Positions 1 to 9,668 of a DNA stretch of 64,000 nucleotides are shown piece by piece (position 1 is the stretch's first letter; every line of letters begins with the position of its first letter). The notes beneath the pieces are model-generated. The model was not told the DNA's origin and did not search any database. It was given only the letters and a program-made list of their open reading frames with translations. Location: NCBI RefSeq assembly GCF_022605725.1, contig NC_065548.1:19563644-19627643 (forward strand). Reading direction: 5' to 3'. Both the position numbers and the translations under genes were made by a program. This DNA comes from Anthonomus grandis grandis. Its lineage: Eukaryota > Arthropoda > Insecta > Coleoptera > Curculionidae.

Positions 1-202
1 TGTATTTTGTGTTCCAAGCCTTGCAACATTTGACTAATACGCTTGTACCAGCAAAAACAAAGTTGTCCATGTCATCGCCTTCTTCAAGCAATGCGTTACG
101 AAGTCGCCTCCACAGGTCCCCTTTATTTCTTGTTGTATCGCAGTTTCTTTCCTTCAGCTCCCTTTTCAGCATAGCAACTTTTAAATCCACCAGCTTGGGC
201 AT
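1..202 (-). CDS. LTR retrotransposon gag N-terminus, SAP-like, cut by window edge
   Basis: The minus strand opens with an ATG at 202-200 and stays open for 67 codons to the window edge. The first ~45 residues (MPKLVDLKVAMLKRELKE, then a short loop and GDLWRRLRNALLEE) have the helix-loop-helix pattern of a SAP-type nucleic-acid-binding domain, which begins the gag-like protein of many arthropod LTR retrotransposons. About 100 bp of leader separates this start from a likely LTR (302-576) in the same orientation, which supports a 5' LTR-leader-gag order. No stop or frameshift is seen in the visible part. The rest lies left of the window, so the superfamily (gypsy or BEL) cannot be assigned. A host SAP-domain gene is the alternative but is less likely beside an LTR. 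Confidence 0.6.
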   Translation of the reverse strand, partial: MPKLVDLKVAMLKRELKERNCDTTRNKGDLWRRLRNALLEEGDDMDNFVFAGTSVLVKCCKAWNTKY

Positions 203-301
203 TTTCTCACATTTTAATCCGATTTATTTTAGTTTGCTATTTTTTATGTTTCACCAATGTCCAATTGACTAACTTCGAAATCACACCCCACACCTGACGA
301 A

Positions 302-576
302 TGTAGCATTTTTACCGTTCGATAAGGTGTAAATTAACATACTCGATGCACAAAAATAGTCAACTGATATATTTACACCGCTATTTCTTATTCACACCAC
401 TATTTAAATTATTCGTTATTCTGAATTGAACTGAAATGAACTGTCAACTGCTTCCCTGCGACGACGGGGTCCTTATATATCTTCCTCGGATTTTGGAAGA
501 TTCGCTTTCACGAATCTCCAGAGACGTCATGCGGTATGCTCATTTGTGTCATTCCGGAATTGCCAATATTACTACA
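302..576 (-). mobile_element. Probable 5' LTR of the left-edge retrotransposon
   Basis: A 275-bp block begins TGTAG and ends CTACA on either strand, the TG...CA form of an LTR with 5-bp terminal inverted repeats. On the minus strand it holds a TATA motif (GATATATAAGG, about 470-482) where an LTR promoter should be. A short hairpin (GATTCG/CGAATC, 499-516) lies upstream of it. The SAP-like gag follows after a ~100-bp leader. The second LTR is outside the window, so identity between LTRs and the target duplication cannot be tested. Confidence 0.55.
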
Positions 577-3121
577 ATACCTATATCTTTGTAATGTAGT
601 GATACATATTTTATTCAACGCATTACCTAGTTATTACGGATCAGGATTGTACCTTACAAGATTACATGATAGTGCATGTATTGCGTAGCACCTAATTTAA
701 AAAGATAAATATTATAGAGGCAATAACTGTGTGCAAAATTAATTAAAAATGTACCATAAGTTGTTCCGTGTGGTTTATCTTCAGCCTTTATATTCTAACC
801 CTTTATATGCTTATATGCTTAATATGACAGTTTAAAACGGCATTTCCTACATTCTCTAAGGGTTTTTAACATGCAACTGAAGGTAATAGACTAATGGAAA
901 TTTTAACAAAATGTGAAATTATATGCAATAGCATATTTATGAAACAAAGAGCGGTTTGAATAGCTGAAATCTGTCATCATATCATCTATTATATTTTGTA
1001 CGTTTGCAGAAAAGAGGAATTGAAAATATAAGAATAGAAAAGTGTAATCCGTTCAATAAGTCTTAGAAAAAGTGTAATTTTCATTCAATAAGTTAAGAAT
1101 CTTTTATTACATTTAAATTCATAGAAACGGTAATTTTTAAATCCGCGTATCTTAGAAAGTATGGCATGTGATATATCAAAATGTTTAACATTTTGTGTAA
1201 AATCCAAAAATTTAATTACATACAGGGTGTTCTATTTAAGATATAAAAGTTGGTATTGACCACGGCTACATGAGAAACCCTGTATACAAACTTTTTATTG
1301 AAAAAAATGCGCAACGAAAAATATTAATCGACGTGTGCCAGCGTTGTTTCGAACACGCCCTCATTTGTTTTTTATTGAATTTGTTCCATATTTTTGCCGT
1401 TCACTGTATGTGTTTCGGATAGGTTTTAATCTTATTTATATGATAGGTTTCACAAAATATCTTTTAATTAAGATATATGTACCAAAAATAAGAATTTTTT
1501 CTATTCAAAAAATTTAAAATTAAGTAAAAATTATGGATATTTATATTAACAAGTTGTTCGATTCAAGAAGTCTCATCATATTGGTTATCTAAATAAGAAA
1601 CTCATCACATAAGAACTACCAAATATTTTACGTGCTCTCCCTCAGTTATAATACCGGTTATAAAACTGTCCATACATTTACTGTGCCCAGATACACATCA
1701 ACGTTCATGAATTTAATGTTTTGCAATGTTATTTTATTTTTATTGCTGGTTCAAAATTTAGCGTATACATTTTTTTATATTTATTGTTTGAAAATTTTAA
1801 TCCATCCTGAAAATCCTAAATAGAGTTGGGTTCAAAATAATACCATGAATCAGAATTTCCTTATTGCATTTTACTATACACGTAGTTTATTTCCACTTTT
1901 TGCCATCTTTTTATTTAAACTTATTACTAATATTACTCAGTATATGATTTATAATGTATACTATTGCGTCTTTGAAGAAGACATGCAATGCCAATTCGTA
2001 AGCAAAGCGTTAAGAGCCGAATGGTAAGGTATTATCGATTACCAATTTCGCACTTGTACTTAGGGCTGAGAAAAGAAAATATGATACGTACATGTTTACA
2101 TTTAATTTAAGTTATACTATAGTTGCTAGCAAAAATAGCATTCACTTCATTATTTTGAATTTATGATTTAGACCCCTAATTACAAGTTAAAACATTGATT
2201 TCCGCACCCAAAACTTTCGTTGGCAAAGCCGGTAAACCTTTTGTAACCCGTTCCATTTTTCTATATAATGGACCAAATTTACTAAATTTTTATACATTAT
2301 GTATATGATCTCTTTATCTTTACATGATATCGATATTTAGAATGACGGGTTTAACAGATCTATCAGGAAGTTCGTTGTAGACAAAAAATCATCAATACAT
2401 GATACTGATTATTCCGTTAATGTGACTTATATAGGTCGCTCCATTCAATATATAATAACTGTGTTTATAAAACAATATCAAAAATCATTAAGTAAAATAT
2501 AATTAATTTAAAAAAAACTAAAGTGTTCCAGCGCTGATACGTCCTAATAGTAAAGCAGCAAAATTGCTTCACCGCTCGATCGCACTTGATTACTCTTACT
2601 AGCTAGGGGAAGGACACACGAGTTTCCCAATATAAGAATAAAGGGATACGTTTACGTTTATTAGGCTATCGGTTGACTTACGCCACCTTAAGCAACCTAA
2701 CAATAAAAGTGTTGGGGAAAAGAATGGGCGTTTTTGTCAGTTATTGATGATCTCTATTTTGAGGGTAAATTTTTTCTTTTGTATTCATGGGGTCGCAGTA
2801 TATTTAGTAGATCTTATTATGATACCGTTTTTGAAACTAATATATAATAAAACTTATGTTGAACGGGAATAGTTATTCTGATTATTATCATACCTATTAA
2901 CAATTAGGTATTGCGTTCCTAGCTAGTAGGTATTTGATTGTGAATATTAATATGACAAGGTTCTGAGGTACCTCATTTAAAGGGTTGTTTTTTTTTATAA
3001 TTAATTAGGAAAAAAAGAAGATCGTGTTTCTTGTAACTATGTATTTATCATATAATAAATAAAAAGGATATTACAGACATTATAAAAGAAATTTATTTTG
3101 TTATATCTGTAAAAATATGTA
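577..3121. other. AT-rich DNA without recognised genes
   Basis: I see only short chance open frames with low-complexity, hydrophobic translations and no family motif. The one structured item is the small TACAGGGTGT pair at 1223-1282. Confidence 0.5.
1223..1282. repeat. Short inverted pair of CAGGGT ends flanked by TA
   Basis: TACAGGGTGTTC at 1221 faces GAAACCCTGTA at 1274, so a ~60-bp unit has inverted CAGGGT ends with TA on both sides. The same terminal motif bounds several larger elements in this window. This is probably a heavily deleted member. Confidence 0.45.
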
Positions 3122-3123
3122 TA

Positions 3124-5213
3124 CAGGGTGTTTCATATTCGAACCTCAACATGGAGATCTTGGAATCTATAAAAGATACGAAGATAGTTAAATTGCGGTA
3201 AAGTTGAAAATTTTTAAGCTTAACAATATCCCGTTTAAAAACTTAAAAAATTCCAAATGGTCCAAAGATATTCACAAAAATCCAAAATTTTAAATAATCG
3301 AATTCATTTTTTTCTGAGTTTATTTCTTATCCGATTTTAAAATAATTTGCACTTTTGCATTGCCACTTTTTTCATATTACATGATGGTATTTTTAGATTT
3401 TTAATACGACGTTTCGTCTTTTACCAACATCATCAACTCCGTTTTTTTTATGAGCGCTCTATTCGATTTTTACATTTTTAAAATCTATGCAAAGTTACCT
3501 TTTTAACAATGTGTCACATTTATTTTTTCTAAAAATCCAAATATTTGGAAAAAACTAATTTGCTACCGTTAGCTGTGATAATCTGACCAGACAATATATT
3601 ATAAACGGTCATAAATATCACTTAAATATTTTTGTGTTTTGTTAGTATTCTAGTAAAAACTTTTTAACACTTATTTTACTAATAAATTAAGCAATTGTGG
3701 CTTTTACAAATTAAGAAAAGCAAAATATGATTAAAATTTATTATAAATGTAATATGGACTGATGAAATTACATTTACCAACTGTGGCATTTTTAACAGAA
3801 ATAATAAATACATTTGGAGCTAAAATAGTTCCCGACAATTTCAGGAAATTATTATTATTTCAAGAAATTATTCTTTTAGTTTTAATGTTTTAAAATAAGG
3901 TTTTCTTTTTAGTTTTTGAATTCGGAATTTTCAAATTTTTTAAATAAATGTTAGCATTTTCCAGATTTTCCGAGAATTCTTATATTATTTCAGGCAGTTT
4001 TATTTCTAGACTTTATCGTGATTTTCCACCCCTTCCAAGTATTTAAAATAATTTATCTTTTAATTTTAATTTCTTAAAATAATTTTTTGGTTTAATTTTT
4101 TAATTCCACAATTTTTGAATGTTTTAATATTTTCGAGATTTTTTAAGTATTTTTATGATATTACAGGTATTTGGATAAAATCTTGTTTTTTTCCAGGACT
4201 TTGGGTCAATTATCACGTCTTCCAGGTATGTCAAATCACTTTTGTTTTAACTATAATGTTTTAAAATAGGTTTTGATTTTCAATTCTTAATTTCAGAATT
4301 TTTGAAATATTTGAAATAACTTTTTACAGTTTCCAGATCTTTTGAGTATTTTTGTATTATTCCAGGCATTTGTGATAAAACTTAGTTTTATTCCGAGATT
4401 TTGAGGTAATTTTTTCATGTCTTACAGGTATTTGCAATAAATAATATTGCAATATAATGTTTTTATTTCATTTTAGGTTTTTATTTAATTTCGTTTTTAG
4501 GATTTTTTTATATTTGGGAAACTGGCCTATTTTTGATTTTTATTCCAGGTTTTTAAAATCAGTTTTTTTATTTTCGAGACGCTTGAAGTGATTTTTTATG
4601 ACTTCCAGACCTTTAAGGTAATTCTGTAGTTTTTCCAGAAAACTAGATTTTTTTTTTATATAATATATGAGACATTTCAAAGAAATTTTCATGCCTTTTA
4701 GGATTCCAATAATTTTTTTCATGTTTGCCAGGAATTTCGCGTAATTTGTTGTCTCCCGAACATTTAACGTAATTTTGTAAAATAAAATAGAAAATGACTT
4801 TAAATAATAAGTGTGTAGTTCTAAAGTATTGTCGGTGACCACGACGGTATTGCGTTGGTAGTATCTTTGTCTAATATTTATTGACAGTGTAATATTTATT
4901 GACAGCTTAAATATTGTCTTGTCAGCTTATGCATAGCGTATTGCGATAAATTTAGTTTTTTTTCAAAATTCAGGTTTTTAAAAATTAAAAGTATTAAAAA
5001 AGTGGCAACGCAAATATATAAATTATTTATTATCGGATAAGAAATAAGCTGAGAAAAAAATAAAATTGATTTTTAAAAATTTCGTATTTTTTCGAATATC
5101 TTCGGAGCCATCCGAAATTTTTAATTTTTTGAAATTGCATATTGTTAAGCTCAAAAATTGTCAGCTTTGCTCCAATTTAATCATCTTCGTATCTCTTATA
5201 GAGTCCTTCTAAT
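3124..5213. mobile_element. Foldback/MITE-type element with TACAGGGTGT end, enlarged by a satellite block
   Basis: The left end is TACAGGGTGTTTC at 3122. Sequence from about 3160 to 3390 reappears as an imperfect inverted copy at about 4985-5213 (for example GATACGAAGAT near 3175 against ATCTTCGTATC near 5185). The right copy stops short of its terminal ~50 bp, so that end is eroded. The internal stretch around 3390-3480 (TACGACGTTTCGTCTTTT) is also found, inverted, inside the intronic MITE at 52432-52924, so the two belong to one family. Unlike that 0.5-kb relative, this copy holds a ~1.4-kb block from about 3500 to 4940 that includes a decayed tandem repeat. No coding capacity is seen. Confidence 0.55.
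3876..4440. repeat. Decayed tandem repeat, period about 183 bp
   Basis: Three divergent copies start near 3876, 4058 and 4241. Each contains in the same order an AATGTTTTAAAATA-like start, an AATTTTTGAA segment, TTCCAGATTTT, TATTATTCCAGGCA and a CTTCCAGGTATTT-like end. A fourth, weaker copy may continue to about 4740. The minus-strand 100-codon frame at 4540-4842 reads through this region and gives a repetitive lysine-rich peptide, best explained by the repeat and not by a gene. Confidence 0.5.
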
Positions 5214-5331
5214 AAATAAAAGATTTATCTTTTTAGTTAGTGTTATTATGGTATGTACTCATAACAAAATCTCAAATATATAGTACATATTGTTAAACCA
5301 AAATAAATATAAGTAAAATAAATGTAATATA

Positions 5332-5499
5332 CAGGGTGTCCCAAAGGAACAAGGCATATGACATAATTTTAAAAAAGGTTAATTTTCGGATTTCCATATA
5401 AAAAAAAAAGACCGTTGTCTAAATTTTCTTAAAAATAACAAATAAACGCTATATTTATGGCCAAAATTAAAAAAAAAATCCATTAATTTTATCACCCTG
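5332..5499. repeat. Small TA-flanked element with CAGGGTG ends
   Basis: CAGGGTGTCCC at 5332 and CACCCTG ending at 5499 are inverted and each is flanked by TA (5330-5331 and 5500-5501). The interior is AT-rich and non-coding. It resembles a miniature Tc1/mariner derivative of about 170 bp. Confidence 0.5.
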
Positions 5500-5501
5500 T
5501 A

Positions 5502-6240
5502 TCTTGGTTGTCTTTGACTTTCGGACTAGGAAAATTTAACGTAACCTCATTTTTTTTAAATGAATCTGGCTGTTACATTATTTATCATTATCTATGGCGC
5601 ACCTTATATATAGGTTGTGTTTGGTTAAAATATTGGTATTTGTAAATATTAACATGTGTTAAATATACATTACATAAACGCTTGGACTATTTGGCCGAGA
5701 TCAAAGAAAATAGATTGTCGTTAAGAACAACTACGTGATGTGGACAATATCACATTTTGCTTCGTATTTATTCAATTTCCGTAGAAAGATATTCGTTTCT
5801 TTTTACTATATTTTTTAAAGAATATTGGAATAAACAGGTATAGCTAATGTCAAGGTTAAATTTCTTTAATGTTAGATGATCATCAAACTAAAATTAATGT
5901 AATAACTTGATTATTTCATATAAATGATTAATGGTCCCATAAATGATGGACGTTGGCAATGAATGACTTGTCGACAGAAACTTTAAGATCATTAAGGCAA
6001 AATCACTTTAAAGGTTCAGGAACATAAGAGCAAACCGAACTTGATAAAATAATGTGTATACGAATTGACTCTAAATAAATATCCAAGAGTCATATATCAT
6101 GATTTGAACTGCCTGGAAATTACTGGTGGAGTTTAAAACTTTGTAATGGTATTTACTGGCGCTTACTAATTTTTTATATACCCTCTCGATCTTCTGGATT
6201 ATTTATAAAGTTTGTAGTTGGTTATTCAACCATTATCTCG
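5502..6240. other. No recognised feature
   Basis: AT-rich sequence. No family-like translation, repeat or structured RNA was recognised. Confidence 0.4.
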
Positions 6241-7350
6241 GGCGCCACCCTCAAGTTTAATGTGGGTGAGGGACCACGGCCTATCGGGTAGTTTTTAGAC
6301 AGTGGAGAAAGTAATCCAGGTCTTCTGTGTGAGTAAAACAATAGGCAACATTGCAACAAAATCACATTTATTCATCCCAAAACCGAACATGTCATCTCTT
6401 TGCTAACACTTCTCAATAAGCCTTACATACGGCCAAATTCAATACGGTACGGTGCGGGAAGGGGAGGGGTGCAATGAAGAGAACTCATGTCGGTAAGCAA
6501 AATGTAAAAGCGGTACGGCAATGAATAAACGGATCAGATACAGAAACGGTCGGTATTAATCTGAATGGTAAGCGGTAAGTCACCCACAGGATATTTAAGC
6601 GGTCTAATATGGAAAATAAGTGCGGTCGCTCGTAACCTTGGCCAATTCTGTTTAAAATGTCGGTAGACGCGGTCTTAATTATGTAGGTAGAAGATGGCAA
6701 GGTTGTGAGGTTGGGAATAATATCATAATATCCAATGCAGGGTGCTATCTCGTAACGGTCCGACACGTAGCCCTCTGCACTTTATTAAGGAATACACAGT
6801 GTTACTTCGTAACGGTCCGGCACGCAACCCTGTGTATCCTGTAAACACTAGGAATAGGAAAAAGGGATTTGCCTACCTTCTTACCTATTATACTTACATG
6901 CTGACAACAGCGGTGGTGTGAAGGAGCTGGCGGCGGCGGAGCGATGTACGGTACTGTGGGGCTTACCTCGGTCGGACTGCCACTCAACGGACCGCCCATT
7001 GCCTTTATAGTACTGTCTTTTAATTTGGCTAGCCTTTCTGGCTCTTGCCTATTTTTTGAGTGCTAAAAGGTCTTTACCTAGTATGATTTGTACTTTCTAT
7101 TTTTTTTTTTTTTTTTTAAGTTGTAAGTCTGCGTATGGTGAGGGGGGAAGGATGATCTGTAGGAGTGGTTCGGGGGGGGGGGGGACCGCCCATTGCCGGT
7201 CAGTGCGTCGCGTTATATAGAGCACGGACATGCGCGGTACTTAGTAAACGCGGTAACAGTAGTGGTGGTATGGACACGAACGGTACTGACGTATTAACGC
7301 GGTGATAAATTAATAATTAATGCGGTCGCGCGTTTATTAACAAAATAGAA
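6241..7350 (-). other. GC-richer, CGGT-rich island; possible LTR or retroelement leader
   Basis: This stretch stands out by composition and by many dispersed GCGGTA/GCGGTC words. A ~50-bp unit containing CGTAACGGTCCG is repeated in tandem (about 6742-6780 and 6801-6840). The 15-mer GGACCGCCCATTGCC (or its near copy) occurs at about 6979 and 7183, each followed on the plus strand by an A/T-rich TATA-like word. Read on the minus strand this gives two TATA-like boxes (ACTATAAAGG and CTATATAACG) upstream of GGCAATGGGCGGTCC. TGGCGCCCGAGATAATGG at about 6252-6235 on the minus strand resembles a primer-binding site. Together these suggest a minus-strand LTR or 5' leader with no linked coding region. 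Poly-T (7098-7117) and poly-G (~7170-7182) tracts interrupt it. The assignment is tentative. Confidence 0.3.
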
Positions 7351-8474
7351 ACTTTCCTAACTTTACTGGGCAAATCTTAGTTGTCAATATAAATCTTGAA
7401 AATTATTAATTTCAATTGGAAAAAGACCCGAGTAATTCTATAGATAAATAAGAGAATTACAGGAAATTTAGTAACTTCGTTACAACTTTTAAGTAGCTTC
7501 AAATTTATAGAAGATATGAACAATTACCTGGAATTAAATAAAAAACAATAAAATCTAAACAATCAATATTACTAGATAGATTGACAAGAAATGTTCTAAC
7601 AAGGCAAAACAAGGTTTTCGTCAAATACTAGAAAAACAATTAAAATTAATTCGAGGCATAATGCTACATTTATTGTTTAATGCAGTCAGACTGTGAACAT
7701 TAATAGAAATTAAATAAGACCATACATTGGATTGGGGAAATTTGATTTTACATTTTACTGAAGAGATGACGGTGACCTTTGAATTCTCAAAGATCTAATA
7801 TTGTACACATACAGATCAAAGCAAATGACAAGAGAATGATAAGGAAACCTTGATAGATTTGTATGCAATACTTCTTATATATATATAGCGAACTTGCAAG
7901 AAAAAACAACAAAAGAGTCTACAATAACAAGTATGATATATGTAAGTAAATACTACACACGAAGCTGGTAGAAAACTGTCCTCTAAAATTAATGAAGCTT
8001 GGAAATCGTAATAACGGAATACGTATTACAGATTACGTAAAACTTTTGTGAGTACCAGAGCACAGCAGTATACCAGGACATTAGAAATCGGATGAACTTG
8101 CTAGAAGGGCATCTGCTAATCCCTGTATTGTACCGAATTGTATTGTATTGGAACCTGTATTGGGAGTGAGAGTATGCAAAGAATTACATTCAGAGAAATA
8201 CACACACTAGGTAGAATATGTATAGTTGAAACAAGGCTGGGTACTTTTGAAGTTGTCCACAGACGAAGAAACCACCAGAGACTATTTAACATTTAAAAAA
8301 ACATTATTATTTAAAATTATTCTTACAACAGGAAAAGTAGGAACAATTATAGGGCTCCGATGGGAACATATCATAATTAAGGAGCACATTAATAGAATTG
8401 GTGTGTTCAACATACATACAATAATTTTCGATATAGTATAATAGCAATCCACAATAAGATTACCAAAGTTTCTA
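7351..8474. other. No recognised feature
   Basis: AT-rich, with only short chance frames. The 71-codon plus frame at 8226-8441 has no family resemblance that I recognise. Confidence 0.4.
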
Positions 8475-8476
8475 TA

Positions 8477-8770
8477 CATGGTGTCCCGGAAAATGTAGAA
8501 AATCTCTCGTATTCAGGTAGAAAATAAAAAAATAATATGGAACTTTCCTATAAAAAAAACTTCCTGTAGGCCCTCCCTACGGCCCCTTAAAGACGCCGTT
8601 GAAAATCGGTTATCTTAAATAAGTTTTTAAGTAATTGGTATAATTTAATAAAAATTTTACGTTTATCAACAGTACTAAGGACCTCTAAAAACAAATTTAT
8701 CTTGTTTATGTTATCGGGGGCAAACTAGATTGTACATTATAATGCTTAAATTTTTAACACCCTATATGAT
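8477..8770. repeat. Degenerate TACAGGGTG-type element
   Basis: TACATGGTGTCCCGG near 8476 and AACACCCTATA near 8756 look like eroded inverted ends of the TACAGGGTGT family, about 290 bp apart. The interior is non-coding. Confidence 0.3.
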
Positions 8771-9182
8771 AAAGACTCTGGAATAATAAATATGTATATC
8801 TTGAACCTTAAACTAAAGAAAAGGCACTATTGTTCGTTATCGATAGAATAAACCGTATTGGAGAAAAAATATAATCAAAAAATCACTGTTTTATTTTAAT
8901 TAAAAAGAACCATGATATTTTCTTTTTTTTTCAGCGATGCGACAGTTATTCAAACAACAGAAAAGGTCCATTTTAAGTTTTTTAATCTAAAAAACTACAT
9001 GTTTTTAAAAATGCAGGGTAGTTCTTTAAAAGGAACCTTAACGAAATTGTTTAAACTTAAACCTATGTTTTTCTTGAAACGAAAAAAACAACCTGATAAA
9101 AGAATGTAATAAATAAAAAAGGTAATAATTCCAAAGAATTAATTAAAAACTTCATAAGTAGACTCAACTTAGGTGACGTGGC

Positions 9183-9668
9183 TCCGTGACGTCTGATATA
9201 CTTGCGGGTACGACGAATCGTGGATTACTATACTCGCCACAACAACTCTGATTGTTCCTTATTACATCACAATGAATCGTCATTATCTGTAAAAGTTCTT
9301 CCGCAGTATCGACAGGAGTTAAATACACCAACGTGCTGAGGTGACCCCATAGGTAAAAATCGAATGGCGTTAGATCGGGAGAGCGAGGAGGCCAATATAA
9401 TATATCCTCCTCTACCTATCCAACGGTTTGCAAAAACATTATTCAGGTGGTTCCTTATAGCAACGCTGAAATGACGAGGGCCTCCATCATGCATAAAATA
9501 GGTCGGAGCCGTCGGATGGCGTCCTCGGTCTCCCGATCCAACGCCATTGGATTTTTACCTATAGGATCACCTCAGAACATTGGTGTATTCACCCTCCAGT
9601 CTAGACTAACAAATGTAGGAGATGTGTCACAGAATGAGCTGAAAATTAACAAAATTTTTTCTAATTAG
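9183..9668 (-). pseudogene. Tc1/mariner transposase C-terminal relic
   Basis: The minus strand from 9494 encodes MHDGGPRHFSVAIRNHL and NRWIGRGG, the region around the second catalytic aspartate of a Tc1/mariner (IS630-type) DDE transposase. The element at 23459-24539 has the equivalent FMHDGAPAHFS and NKWIGRGG. Downstream, the tract that should give WPPRSPDL and the third acidic residue is read in a shifted frame, followed by a LWG-like motif and a degraded C-terminus to about 9183. The catalytic N-terminal half is absent. Upstream, sequence at about 9522-9597 is an inverted copy of the relic's own 9314-9390, so the 5' part has been rearranged. No terminal repeats were found. Non-functional. 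Confidence 0.7.
9314..9597. repeat. Inverted duplication inside the mariner relic (arms about 76 bp)
   Basis: The plus-strand segment 9522-9597 (GTCCTCGGTCTCCCGATCC to ACCCTCCA) matches, with roughly a dozen differences, the reverse complement of 9314-9390. The arms enclose about 130 bp. Both copies encode the same piece of transposase on opposite strands. Confidence 0.65.

Noticed and set aside
4540..4842. 100-codon minus frame with lysine-rich repeats
   Set aside because: Lies in the decayed ~183-bp tandem repeat; the repetition explains the peptide and no start context or family resemblance was found.
6485..6999. Two minus frames (93 and 65 codons) with proline-rich ends
   Set aside because: They coincide with the CGGT-rich repeated island and have no family motif; likely chance frames in GC-richer DNA.
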